Assembly: GCA_031538895.1 (NCBI GenBank)
Contig: JAVKLU010000039.1
Location: 1 to 60,083, forward strand
Direction of reading: 5' to 3'
Length of the DNA stretch: 60,083 bases
Origin: JAVKLU01 sp031538895
GTDB lineage: Bacteria > Pseudomonadota > Gammaproteobacteria > Burkholderiales > Burkholderiaceae
The position numbers were made by a program, and so were the translations under genes. This document shows positions 1 to 8,398 of the stretch, piece after piece (position 1 is the first letter of the stretch; each line of letters begins with the position of its first letter). The notes under the pieces are model-generated. The model was given only the letters and a program-made list of their open reading frames with translations, was not told where the DNA came from and ran no database searches.

Positions 1-187
1 CTTGCGCTTCCAGCTGGTTGCGCGAGAGCAGGGCTTTGCAGTAAAAATTGGGCGGATCGAGGGCAACAACAACCAATTTGTACTCAAGATAACTACAAAA
101 CCTGCGAATCCCATCGCCATCAAGGTGTACAGCGACAACACTAGGGTGAATGAAATTCTTGGCAGTGTGGTACTGCAGGCACTTTGA
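1..187 (+). CDS. 3' end of an unrecognised gene (partial)
   Basis: An open frame enters from the left edge and closes with TGA at 185-187, giving the last roughly 61 residues of a protein. The only in-window start option is a TTG at base 2, so the true start is probably outside the window. The visible peptide is basic near its start and ends in VVLQAL; I recognise no family, motif, membrane segment or signal. It uses a few codons (AGG, ATA) that look rare in the neighbouring genes, which may mean it is fast-evolving, foreign or not coding. Nothing in the context (a regulator gene follows after about 250 bases) gives a role. Confidence 0.35.
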   Translation, partial: LRFQLVAREQGFAVKIGRIEGNNNQFVLKITTKPANPIAIKVYSDNTRVNEILGSVVLQAL

Positions 188-391
188 TCCCGGCAATTGA
201 GATCGCTGCAAACGTTTAAATCAAGCGACTATTTAAGCGCTCGTCTGCGTTTTCCATGGCACGCTCAGCGTAGCGCGATGACGCCTAGATGGGAGGTTCT
301 TGTACCCACCAATCCCGATAGACTTTGAGCGCGCTAGATCTAAAAATACTGGACAAGGAAACAATTTTCTCACACAATTCGCGCCTATTTT

Positions 392-420
392 AAACACTTG
401 TTTTAATCGATTGTTTTAAT
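392..420. promoter_or_regulatory. candidate TetR operator upstream of the fad cluster
   Basis: The 248-base gap before the regulator gene contains a 12-base palindrome, AAACACTTGTTT at 392-403. It overlaps a 10-base direct repeat TTGTTTTAAT at 398-407 and 411-420. It lies 16-44 bases before the GTG start of the TetR gene, where an autoregulatory operator and the operator of the downstream beta-oxidation genes would be expected. The symmetry is seen directly; binding by this regulator is inference. The rest of the gap (188-391) shows no gene. Confidence 0.45.
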
Positions 421-435
421 TCCCTGCTCATTACC

Positions 436-1092
436 GTGGACACGCGCGAACTCATCATCACCGTTGCTGAAGACTTGTTCATCGAACAGGGCTATGCCGA
501 CTCCTCATTGCGCCAGATTACGCAAAAAGCAGGCGTCAATCTCGCGGCGGTCAATTACCACTTTGGCAGTAAAGAAATTTTGCTCGCAGAAATTTTGAAG
601 GGGCATCTCAGTGCCTTGAATCAAGAGCGTTTAGAGGCCCTCACACAATTACGGCAAGCAGCTCAAGCGAGGCAGGGACAGACGATCCGCCCCTCTTTAA
701 TTATGGAGGCTTTTTTTGGCACGGTCTTCAAACGCGCCCGCGACAATCCACGGGGTGCCGTGTTCTTACGTTTGTTGGGCCGGGTGCACACCAGTCCTCA
801 CGACTTTATTCGGGTTCTATTCGCGGGGGAGCACACTCAAGTATTAGAGGCTTATTTAACCGAGCTATACCGCGCCCTGCCACAGGTCAACAAAGCAGAA
901 ATTTTGTGGCGAATGGACTTTATGGTGGGGGCAATGGCCTACGCGATTGCGGGTACAGACACCCTGCGTCTGATTTCTAATTGGAATAACGAATCCTCCG
1001 AAACTCGCGCCGAGGAATGGGACCGCCTATATGAACGAATCATGAGCTTTTTAATGGGCGGCTTTCGCGCGCCTTTACCCGTGCACAAATAA
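436..1092 (+). CDS. TetR/AcrR family transcriptional regulator
   Basis: The protein has 218 residues. Residues 1-55 form a typical TetR N-terminal helix-turn-helix (AEDLFIEQGY, then SLRQITQKAGVN, then AAVNYHFGSKEILL). The remainder is the helical ligand-binding and dimerisation half, whose sequence does not identify the ligand. The start is GTG at 436; no strong Shine-Dalgarno precedes it. It is followed 65 bases later by fadE in the same direction and heads a beta-oxidation gene run. A repressor that senses acyl-CoA is therefore a reasonable inference, by analogy with TetR-type fatty acid regulators of proteobacteria. A candidate operator lies just upstream. Confidence 0.85.
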   Translation: MDTRELIITVAEDLFIEQGYADSSLRQITQKAGVNLAAVNYHFGSKEILLAEILKGHLSALNQERLEALTQLRQAAQARQGQTIRPSLIMEAFFGTVFKRARDNPRGAVFLRLLGRVHTSPHDFIRVLFAGEHTQVLEAYLTELYRALPQVNKAEILWRMDFMVGAMAYAIAGTDTLRLISNWNNESSETRAEEWDRLYERIMSFLMGGFRAPLPVHK

Positions 1093-1163
1093 CATTCCTA
1101 AGGACAACAGTCTTATTCCCTCGATTTTTTTCTACGTCCCTAATCCCTAATACCCTCTTGACC

Positions 1164-3476
1164 ATGATCTCAATTCTCATTCTGCTTTGCCTGATCACCC
1201 TCTTGCTCATCCGGCCTCTGCGCCGCACCCTAATCACGCCTTGGATATTCGCCCCCTTTCGGCGCAGTCTGCCGGTGATGAGCGCCACCGAGCGCACCGC
1301 TCTAAACGCCGGCACCGTATGGTGGGATGGTGATTTATTTAGTGGCACACCCAACTGGAAAAAATTCTTTGCCCTACCTATCCCCACGCTTTCAAAGGAG
1401 GAGCAAGCCTTCATGGATAACGAGGTGAACGCGCTGTGCGCCATGATCGATGATTGGCAGGCGACCACGGTTGATGGTGATTTAACACCGGCCGCGTGGG
1501 CACAAATTAAGGAACAAGGTTTTTTAGGTTTTATCATTCCCAAACAATATGGCGGGCTGGGGTTTTCGGCGTATGCACATTCAGAAATCATGACGCGCCT
1601 GTCCACGCGCTCCTCGGCTCTGGCGGTGTCGGTGATGGTGCCTAACTCCTTAGGCCCCTCAGAACTGCTCTTGCACTATGGGACCGATGCACAAAAAAAC
1701 TACTATCTACCGCGCTTGGCAAAAGGCATTGAGATTCCCGCCTTTGCGCTCACGAGTCCTTGGGCTGGATCGGATGCCGCGGCGATTCCTGATAGCGGAA
1801 TCGTATGTCGCGGACAGTATCAAGGTCAGGAAGTCTTGGGGCTGCGCGTCTCCTGGGACAAGCGCTACATCACCCTAGCGCCCGTATGTACGGTACTCGG
1901 ATTAGCCTTTCGGGTTTATGACCCGGATCATTTGATCGGTAATGAAAACGACATCGGCATCAGCTGCGCCTTAATCCCGCACGATCATCCAGGCGTTGTT
2001 ATTGGGCGGCGCCACCTGCCCTTAAACGCGGTATTCATGAATGGTCCTACGCAGGGCAAAGATGTCTTTATCCCGATGGATTTTGTCATTGGCGGGCAAA
2101 AAATGTTGGGCCAAGGTTGGCGCATGTTGATGGAATGTCTGGCTGTGGGACGCGCTATTTCTCTACCTGCCTCTAATGTGGGTATGGCGCAATTGAGCGC
2201 GCGTACCGTTGGAGCGTATGCCCGCGTGCGTCAGCAATTCAATACCGCAGTGGCCAATTTTGAAGGAGTGGAAGAAGCCCTGGCGCGCATCGCCGGTGGC
2301 GCCTATACCCTAGACGCGATGCGACGCATGACCGCACACGCGGTTGATTTAGGTGAAAAACCAGCCGTTCTATCGGCCATTGCCAAATATCAAGCGACCG
2401 AAGGTGCACGACGCATCGTCAACGATGGCATGGATGTGATCGGCGGTAAGGGCGTGTGCCTGGGACCGCGTAATTTTCTAGGGCGCGCCTATCAACAGAT
2501 TCCTATTGGTATCACAGTCGAGGGTGCCAATATCTTGACGCGCAGTTTGATTATTTTTGGCCAAGGGGCTATTCGTTGCCACCCCTTTGTACGCGCGGAA
2601 ATGGATGCGGCACAGATGAGCGATGCACGCGCTGCTTTGATCGCGTTTGATCGCGCATTTTTCGGTCATATGGCGCATGTGTGTAAAAACGCCTATCGCG
2701 CATTTACTCGCGCCATCGGTCTGGCTTGTACTCCTTCAGGTATTGCCTCCCCCAGTAAAAAATATGTACGCCAGATCAACCGCTATAGTGCGGCCTTTGC
2801 CCTCTTGGCTGATATGGCGATGTTGATTTACGGGGCCTCTTTAAAACGTCACGAAAAAATTTCGGCACGCTTAGGCGATATCTTGTCAGAGCTGTATTTA
2901 TCTTCGGCGGTCATCAAACGATTCCACGATCAAGGCGGTCAAAAAAACGACTTAGCACTGTTACATTGGTCCACGCAGAGTGCCCTTTTTCGCACCCAAG
3001 AAGCTTTTCGTGGCGTGCTTGACAACCTGCCTTGTGCCTGGCGCGTAGTTCTACGAGGGATTTTGTTTCCCCTAGGATTTTGCCGTCGCCCACCCTCCGA
3101 TGCCACGGGACAAGCCTGCGCACGCACGATCACCCAGACTGGTGGTGCACGCGATCGCCTCAGTGCCAGTTGCTTTATCCCAGCGGCCAGTAATGATCCG
3201 GCTTACCTCGCTAAAGAGCCGGTCTATGCCCTGGAAATGGCCCTCATCTCTAGCGAAGCAGCCTTGAACGTAGAGCAGGCATTACGTCGTACTTTGAAAA
3301 AAAATCCCCTACCTGCTCACCCCGACAACAATGTGCGCGACAGTGCTCGGGCCGCACATGCGGCGGGTCTATTGAGCGATGCGGACTTTGCCATATTGCA
3401 AACGCGCGATCAGTGGCGTGATGTGGTCATTGCGGTGGACGACTTCGCACATGATTTTTTAAAGTCAAAGGCATAA
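1164..3476 (+). CDS. fadE: acyl-CoA dehydrogenase, FadE type
   Basis: About 770 residues, close to the large FadE-type enzymes (E. coli FadE is 814). It catalyses the FAD-dependent first step of beta-oxidation. Residues 1-20 are a hydrophobic segment (ISILILLCLITLLLI), as in FadE, suggesting membrane association. The core carries the family signature around ITVEGANILTRS followed by IFGQGAIRCHPF, and the long C-terminal DUF1974-type domain is present. I chose ATG 1164; a TTG two codons earlier (1158) is also possible. It lies in a run with tetR, fadI and the fadJ-like gene. A 143-bp repeat begins at the base right after its TAA stop. Electrons would go through ETF to ETF-QO, also encoded here. 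Confidence 0.93.
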   Translation: MISILILLCLITLLLIRPLRRTLITPWIFAPFRRSLPVMSATERTALNAGTVWWDGDLFSGTPNWKKFFALPIPTLSKEEQAFMDNEVNALCAMIDDWQATTVDGDLTPAAWAQIKEQGFLGFIIPKQYGGLGFSAYAHSEIMTRLSTRSSALAVSVMVPNSLGPSELLLHYGTDAQKNYYLPRLAKGIEIPAFALTSPWAGSDAAAIPDSGIVCRGQYQGQEVLGLRVSWDKRYITLAPVCTVLGLAFRVYDPDHLIGNENDIGISCALIPHDHPGVVIGRRHLPLNAVFMNGPTQGKDVFIPMDFVIGGQKMLGQGWRMLMECLAVGRAISLPASNVGMAQLSARTVGAYARVRQQFNTAVANFEGVEEALARIAGGAYTLDAMRRMTAHAVDLGEKPAVLSAIAKYQATEGARRIVNDGMDVIGGKGVCLGPRNFLGRAYQQIPIGITVEGANILTRSLIIFGQGAIRCHPFVRAEMDAAQMSDARAALIAFDRAFFGHMAHVCKNAYRAFTRAIGLACTPSGIASPSKKYVRQINRYSAAFALLADMAMLIYGASLKRHEKISARLGDILSELYLSSAVIKRFHDQGGQKNDLALLHWSTQSALFRTQEAFRGVLDNLPCAWRVVLRGILFPLGFCRRPPSDATGQACARTITQTGGARDRLSASCFIPAASNDPAYLAKEPVYALEMALISSEAALNVEQALRRTLKKNPLPAHPDNNVRDSARAAHAAGLLSDADFAILQTRDQWRDVVIAVDDFAHDFLKSKA

Positions 3477-3619
3477 GGACACTTCTATAAATACAGAATG
3501 TGCGGATGAAGTGCGAGGCGCACAGCACACAGAAACCGGAGCGTACATACAGTACGTGAGGATTTCGCGTACTGCGCAACAAAGCAATTCGCCGCAAAAA
3601 TGAATTGTTAGAAGTGCCC
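3477..3619 (+). repeat. 143-bp dispersed MITE-like repeat, copy 1
   Basis: Full-length copy of a 143-bp element that recurs near 12.3, 22.3, 37.0 and 40.8 kb. Ends are GGaCACTTCTAT (one change in the left end) and TTAGAAGTGCCC, an inverted pair. A central hairpin is formed by CAGTACG and CGTACTG. Copy 1 differs from the consensus at two positions. It starts on the first base after the fadE stop codon, and its right end is 40 bases before fadI, so it lies inside the fad gene run. The flanks share only TAA (3474-3476 and 3620-3622), part of which is the stop codon itself. Confidence 0.9.
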
Positions 3620-3659
3620 TAATCTGATTTATTTTTTTATTTAACGACAACAGCCTTTC

Positions 3660-4931
3660 ATGAAACCCATTTATCTCATCGACGGTGCACGCTCCCCCTT
3701 CTTAAAAGCCCGTGGTGCGCCAGGCCCTTTTTCCGCCAGCGATTTGGCGGTACAAACCGGCCGTGCACTCTTACTGCGCCAGTCTTTTGCGCCAACTGAT
3801 CTGTCCGAAGTCATCGTTGGTTGCGCGGCCCCCTCGCCAGATGAAACCAATATCGGGCGCGTCATTTCCCTGCGTTTGGGCTGCGGCAACGGGGTCATTG
3901 CCCACACAGTCATGCGCAATTGCGCCAGTGGAATGCAGGCAATAGACACTGCCATGGCCAATATTGAAACCGGCCGCAGCGAATTGGTACTGGCAGGAGG
4001 AGTGGACGCTCTCTCGCGTGCGTCCTTACTTTTTTCAGATGGCTTTGTGCGCTGGTTATCACGCTGGTATGCCGCCAAATCACTACCCGCTAAATTGCGT
4101 TTGTTGGCACAGATTCAATTAAAAGACTTGGCCCCTGTCATTGGTTTATTAAAAGGTTTGACCGATCCTGTCGTCGGACTGTCCATGGGCCAAACCGCAG
4201 AAAACTTGGCCTATCGTTTTGGTATCACTCGTGTCGAAATGGATGCCTTTGCGCAAACCAGTCACCAAGCTGCGGCGGCTTATACCAAGGTCTCGCCAGA
4301 CGCACAAATCATTCCCTTGTTTGATGCAAAAGGAAAAATCTACGCGAGCGACGACGGCGTACGTGCTGACGTATCAATCGAAAAACTTGCTACTCTCAAG
4401 GCCGTATTTGACCGTCCGCACGGCCAGATCACTGCGGGCAATAGCTCACAGGTCAGTGATGGCGCGGCATTGGTCATCCTGGCGAGCGAAGCGGCACTCT
4501 CCCGTTATGGCCTCACACCGATTGCAAAAATTAGCGATGTGCAATGGGCCGGCCTAGCTCCCGAACAGATGGGTTTAGGGCCCGTTTATGCGGCATCCAA
4601 AATTTTGACGCGCCAGGCTTTAGGTCTGAATGATGTCGCACGCTGGGAAATCAACGAAGCTTTTGCGGCACAAGTATTGGCCTGTCAAGCCGCCTGGAGT
4701 GATGAGAATTTTTGCCGCAAGGAATTGGGCTTACCTGGCGCGCTGGGGGCCATCGATCCCCTCAAATTAAATCCTCATGGCGGCGCGATTGCCCTTGGAC
4801 ATCCGGTCGGCGCATCGGGCGCGCGGATCGTGCTGAAACTCTGCGCAAGTTTGAAATCAGGGGAACGCGGCATGGCGGCGATTTGCATCGGCGGTGGCCA
4901 AGGCGGCGCGATGTTGATCGAAAAACTCTAG
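3660..4931 (+). CDS. fadI: acetyl-CoA acyltransferase (thiolase), FadI-like
   Basis: 423 residues, the thiolase of beta-oxidation, cleaving 3-ketoacyl-CoA with CoA. The acyl-accepting cysteine is Cys88 in MRNCASGMQAID. The C-terminal signatures NEAFAAQ, GGAIALGHPVGASG and CIGGGQGG supply the general bases and second active-site cysteine. The length and the partner gene, a fused hydratase/dehydrogenase immediately downstream (84 bases between stop and next ATG), match the FadI/FadJ type of pairing. It begins at ATG 3660, 40 bases after the end of a dispersed repeat. Confidence 0.92.
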   Translation: MKPIYLIDGARSPFLKARGAPGPFSASDLAVQTGRALLLRQSFAPTDLSEVIVGCAAPSPDETNIGRVISLRLGCGNGVIAHTVMRNCASGMQAIDTAMANIETGRSELVLAGGVDALSRASLLFSDGFVRWLSRWYAAKSLPAKLRLLAQIQLKDLAPVIGLLKGLTDPVVGLSMGQTAENLAYRFGITRVEMDAFAQTSHQAAAAYTKVSPDAQIIPLFDAKGKIYASDDGVRADVSIEKLATLKAVFDRPHGQITAGNSSQVSDGAALVILASEAALSRYGLTPIAKISDVQWAGLAPEQMGLGPVYAASKILTRQALGLNDVARWEINEAFAAQVLACQAAWSDENFCRKELGLPGALGAIDPLKLNPHGGAIALGHPVGASGARIVLKLCASLKSGERGMAAICIGGGQGGAMLIEKL

Positions 4932-5014
4932 TCAATACCGCTCCCAACAATACGACGCCAAAACACGACACCCAAAAAATACGGCACCAAACCACTCTCT
5001 CAATCCTAAAACCT

Positions 5015-7003
5015 ATGTCCTCCTCTTTCCCCACCCTCACCCACTGGCGCACCCACATCGATGCCGATGGTATCTTGCACCTTACCCTAGATACCGCTGA
5101 CAGCTCGACCAATATTCTGCGTTTTGCCGTGCGTGAGGAATTGCGCACTCTTTTGACGGTACTCGAAAAAACACCTCCTAAAAATTTATGCGGAATCATG
5201 TTTGTGTCGGCAAAAAAAACTGGTTTTATTGCCGGCGCCGACATTGGGGAATTCGGTCAATTTAACACCGCGTACAAGGTGCAAGGCTTGGTGCAAGAAG
5301 GTTGGGATTTAATGAACCGCATCGCGCGCCTACCTCTACCCACTTTGGCTTTGATCGACGGCCATTGCTTGGGTGGTGGACTGGAATTAGCCCTGGCTTG
5401 TCGTTATCGTGTGGTGACTGAAAACGCAAAAATGGGTCTACCGGAAGTTCTTATTGGCATTGTTCCTGGTTGGGGCGGAATGTCACGCCTACCTCTTTTA
5501 ATAGGAGCACCCGCCGCACTACAAATGATGTTGACCGGTAAAGCACTGGATGGCAAACGAGCATGGCGCGCAGGTTTGGCAGATGCTTGCGTGCCCCTGC
5601 GTGTGGCCAAGATTACGGCGCGTGCACTGATCTTGAAGGGTGAAAAATCAGGTTTACGCCGTGCCAAAATTGTCCTGCCCACACGGATTATCAATACCCT
5701 TTCCAATAACGTCTTAAAACCTTGGGTGGCGCGTCAGGCGCGCCTCAATACCGCCAAAAAAGTCTCGCCGCAGAACTACCCTGCGCCCTTTACCCTAATT
5801 GACATCTGGGCCAAACATGGCGGTGATGCAACCCATTGCCCAGAACTCGTCGCGCAATTGATGCGGCCACATCCGGACTATCCCAAACTGCTCACTGCTC
5901 AAAGCTTGCAACGAGTCTTTCACTTGCAAGAACGTTTAAAAGCATTGGGCAAAGTCAGTGACTTTCGCGCCCAATCAGTGCACGTAATCGGCGCTGGTGT
6001 AATGGGAGGCGACATTGCCATTCACTGCGCGCATAAAGGTCTACGCGTAAGCTTGCAAGACACCGATACCAAAAAAATTGCAGAAACTCTGGCGCGCGCG
6101 CAAAAATTCTTTAGCAAACGCCTGCGTGATCCGTTACGGGTACGCGCGGCAATGGATAGATTGATTCCCGATAGCAGCGGTGCCGGCGTGCGTCACGCCG
6201 ACGTGGTGATTGAAGCAGTAGTCGAAAATTTAAGCGTCAAACACCAAATTTTCGCTGCCATTGAGCCTATGCTAAAGCCCACGGCCTTAATCGCCAGCAA
6301 CACGTCTAGTTTAAAAATCGAAGACATGGCCAGTGTCTTAAAAAATCCGGCGCGTTTGATCGGCATTCATTTTTTTAACCCCGTCACACAAATGCCTTTG
6401 GTAGAGGTGGTCAGCAGTACTCAAACCTCCCCCAACCATGAGACATCTCTTCAAGCCGCCATGGCCTTTGTCCGGCAAATTGATAAATTGCCACTGCCGG
6501 TAAAAAGTGCGCCTGGATTTTTAGTCAACGCGGTATTAGGACCTTATATGGCGCGGGCCATGCGCATGGTCGATGCGGGGCATACGCCTGTGAACATTGA
6601 CGCGGCCATGCGTGCGCTTGGAATGCCCATGGGACCATTAGAATTGATCGATATGGTGGGCTTGGATGTCGCACTGGCCGCTGGCGCCGCGATCTCGGGC
6701 GAAGATGCCCGCCCGCCTGCCTGCTTACAAACGCGCGTCAACGCGGGTCAGTTAGGCCGCAAAACCGGTCAAGGTTTTTACGTCTGGACAAACGGTAAAG
6801 TGCCAAAAATTAACACCAAAACATCCCCAAATGCAGCGGAAATTGCCCATGAATTGGTACAGGTACTCATCCAATCAACTGAAAAACAAGTGGCTTCAGG
6901 AGTCGTTGCCGACGCTGATTTGGCTGACGCGGGAATGATTTTTGGCGCGGGTTTTGCACCCTATACCGGCGGACCTTTGAATTTTTCAAGAGCACTTCTA
7001 TAA
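5015..7003 (+). CDS. fadJ: bifunctional enoyl-CoA hydratase / 3-hydroxyacyl-CoA dehydrogenase, C-terminus cut by a repeat
   Basis: 662 residues from ATG 5015. Residues 1-200 are a crotonase domain (FIAGADIGEF oxyanion region, GHCLGGGLELALAC with one catalytic Glu, LPEVLIGIVPGWGG with the other). From about residue 320 there is an NAD-binding dehydrogenase (VIGAGVMGGDIA, SNTSSLKI, GIHFFNPVTQMPLVE). The C-terminal 3HCDH region ends abruptly after GGPLNF. E. coli FadJ and FadB are 714 and 729 residues, so about 50 residues are missing. The last codons and the TAA stop lie inside a dispersed repeat that begins at 6990. Removing the repeat and one flanking duplication still gives a stop soon after (SRMTR), so the end was probably already altered. 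Activity may persist because both catalytic cores are intact. Confidence 0.88.
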   Translation: MSSSFPTLTHWRTHIDADGILHLTLDTADSSTNILRFAVREELRTLLTVLEKTPPKNLCGIMFVSAKKTGFIAGADIGEFGQFNTAYKVQGLVQEGWDLMNRIARLPLPTLALIDGHCLGGGLELALACRYRVVTENAKMGLPEVLIGIVPGWGGMSRLPLLIGAPAALQMMLTGKALDGKRAWRAGLADACVPLRVAKITARALILKGEKSGLRRAKIVLPTRIINTLSNNVLKPWVARQARLNTAKKVSPQNYPAPFTLIDIWAKHGGDATHCPELVAQLMRPHPDYPKLLTAQSLQRVFHLQERLKALGKVSDFRAQSVHVIGAGVMGGDIAIHCAHKGLRVSLQDTDTKKIAETLARAQKFFSKRLRDPLRVRAAMDRLIPDSSGAGVRHADVVIEAVVENLSVKHQIFAAIEPMLKPTALIASNTSSLKIEDMASVLKNPARLIGIHFFNPVTQMPLVEVVSSTQTSPNHETSLQAAMAFVRQIDKLPLPVKSAPGFLVNAVLGPYMARAMRMVDAGHTPVNIDAAMRALGMPMGPLELIDMVGLDVALAAGAAISGEDARPPACLQTRVNAGQLGRKTGQGFYVWTNGKVPKINTKTSPNAAEIAHELVQVLIQSTEKQVASGVVADADLADAGMIFGAGFAPYTGGPLNFSRALL

Positions 7004-7090
7004 ATTCATTTTTGCGGCGAATAAATGAGGTGCGCCTTACACCTTGCACCTCACACCTCATCCACACATTCTGTATTGATAGAGGCGGCC
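6990..7090 (-). repeat. short variant of the MITE-like repeat, copy 2
   Basis: A 101-base relative of the 143-bp element in reverse orientation. It starts GAGCACTTCTAT and ends ATAGAGGCGGCC. The sub-terminal blocks match the element's ends (ATTTTTGCGGCGAA on the left, CACACATTCTGTATT on the right), but the middle with the GTAC-type hairpin is replaced by a different one (ATGAGGTG paired with CACCTCA). It is flanked by a perfect 4-base duplication, TCAA at 6986-6989 and 7091-7094. Its first 14 bases encode the last residues and stop of the fadJ-like gene. Confidence 0.8.
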
Positions 7091-7169
7091 TCAAGAATGA
7101 CGCGCTAGCGACCGTCATCTGTACTGTTGCCAATCCGCCCATCTCAATCCATCCATTCCCTATCCGCTT

Positions 7170-7685
7170 ATGAAGCCGCACTTTCTTTTTTCGCTACCTG
7201 CTTCTATCCGCGGACGATTACTGAAATTTTTGTTCAACTGTGTCCCCGCCTTTCGCGGTACCGGTGCGCGGGTGGCGTCCATTCGTCCCGACTTATTAGG
7301 GGCTCGTTTACGTCTGCCTTTTAACTGGCGCACGCGCAATTTAGTCGGATCAATTTTTGGCGGTTCCATCGCCGCCGCGACCGATGGCACACATGCTACT
7401 TTTTTGATGTTTGCACTGGGGAAAAATTTTGTCGTGTGGGATAAAACGCTATCGGTCAATTTTCGCAAACCAGCGCGTACGACGCTCTACGCCGATATTG
7501 AGATTAGCGAACGCGAGATCACCGAAATTCGCCAAGAGGTCGCCGCCAAAGGTGAAATTCGGCGTGAATTCATCACGCCCTTGGTCGATGCAAAAGGGGT
7601 TGTGCACAGTGAAATTACGCGCACGGTGTACATCGCCGACAAAAATTTTTATGCTCGCAAAACTGCAATGAGAACATCAAAATAA
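7170..7685 (+). CDS. DUF4442 hotdog-fold protein, probable acyl-CoA thioesterase
   Basis: 171 residues. The pattern LPFNWRTRNLVGSIFGGS followed by AAATDG is typical of the DUF4442 hotdog family, whose members resemble acyl-CoA thioesterases and PaaI-like proteins. There is no signal peptide or membrane segment, so it is cytoplasmic. ATG 7170 lies 79 bases after the repeat that ends the fadJ-like gene and on the same strand, which makes it a probable last member of the beta-oxidation run. Hydrolysis of an acyl-CoA is inferred from the fold and context; the substrate is unknown. Confidence 0.75.
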   Translation: MKPHFLFSLPASIRGRLLKFLFNCVPAFRGTGARVASIRPDLLGARLRLPFNWRTRNLVGSIFGGSIAAATDGTHATFLMFALGKNFVVWDKTLSVNFRKPARTTLYADIEISEREITEIRQEVAAKGEIRREFITPLVDAKGVVHSEITRTVYIADKNFYARKTAMRTSK

Positions 7686-7714
7686 GCGCTCATTTACATT
7701 TATCCTCAATCGTT

Positions 7715-8362
7715 TTAATCCTTTTTTAGTGGATTGATCTCGATCCAAAAATCACGGTGCCAGAGCGGTATTTCTGTGACCAGAATGCGTCCGTCTTTCA
7801 AGCCATAAATGCTTTTACGCATATAAATATCGTCGATGAATGGGGTAATTGGGGAAATTTGGGCAATTTTCCGTGCGTAACACGGTGGCGAACCCTTACG
7901 AAACAAAGCCTTAGCCAGCGGCGTTGTTTTTAATTGACGTAAAGATTTTAGCGCCTGGGGCATTTGAATCGGGCAAACGGTTCGGGCGCACAGGTACACC
8001 GGAACCACCATTGAGTTTGAATTTTTAGTCCGATTCAGCATCGATTTGTCAATGGCACCATGTAAAATAACTTCACGGATAAAGCCGTGACGAACTTGTA
8101 AGCTAGCGGCCTCGTGTTGGAACAATGGTCCGATGCCCGTAAAGCGTACCGTCACTTGCGGAATGGCATGGGTTAAAATGGCGATATACTGGGTTAAGGA
8201 GTCGCTCCGAATTAAATCGGACCAACTCGTCGGATGGATTTGAGTAGATAACAATCGACTGATCTCGCGCCATGAATGGCTGGTCGTCTTGGCAAGCGCC
8301 GTAAACATCTGAAGAATTCTTGGATGTTGCGCTAAACCAAATTGAGCGGTTTTTAATATCAT
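7715..8362 (-). CDS. ubiC: chorismate--pyruvate lyase, UbiC-like
   Basis: 215 residues. It would make 4-hydroxybenzoate from chorismate, the first committed step of ubiquinone synthesis. Landmarks in family order are SDSLTQYI (like the SLT of UbiC), FIREVILHG (with the active-site Arg), VYLCARTVCP, PLAKALF and, near the end, YMRKSIYGLKDGRILVTEI, whose Glu corresponds to the catalytic Glu. It is longer than E. coli UbiC (165 residues), mainly in the N-terminal half. It is divergent from ccoN with only 36 bases between start codons. A ubiD decarboxylase is also in the window. Divergence makes this a family-level call. Confidence 0.75.
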   Translation of the reverse strand: MILKTAQFGLAQHPRILQMFTALAKTTSHSWREISRLLSTQIHPTSWSDLIRSDSLTQYIAILTHAIPQVTVRFTGIGPLFQHEAASLQVRHGFIREVILHGAIDKSMLNRTKNSNSMVVPVYLCARTVCPIQMPQALKSLRQLKTTPLAKALFRKGSPPCYARKIAQISPITPFIDDIYMRKSIYGLKDGRILVTEIPLWHRDFWIEINPLKKD

Positions 8363-8398
8363 TTTTATACATTTACCATTGTTTTAGGAGTCTTACTT

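Noticed and set aside
1040..1606. 188-residue frame antisense to tetR and fadE
   Set aside because: It is opposite the conserved fadE coding sequence and shows no family features; a shadow frame.
4712..5014. N-terminal 101-codon extension of the fadJ-like gene
   Set aside because: It overlaps the thiolase 3' end, where the conserved C-terminal motifs of FadI are encoded in another frame.
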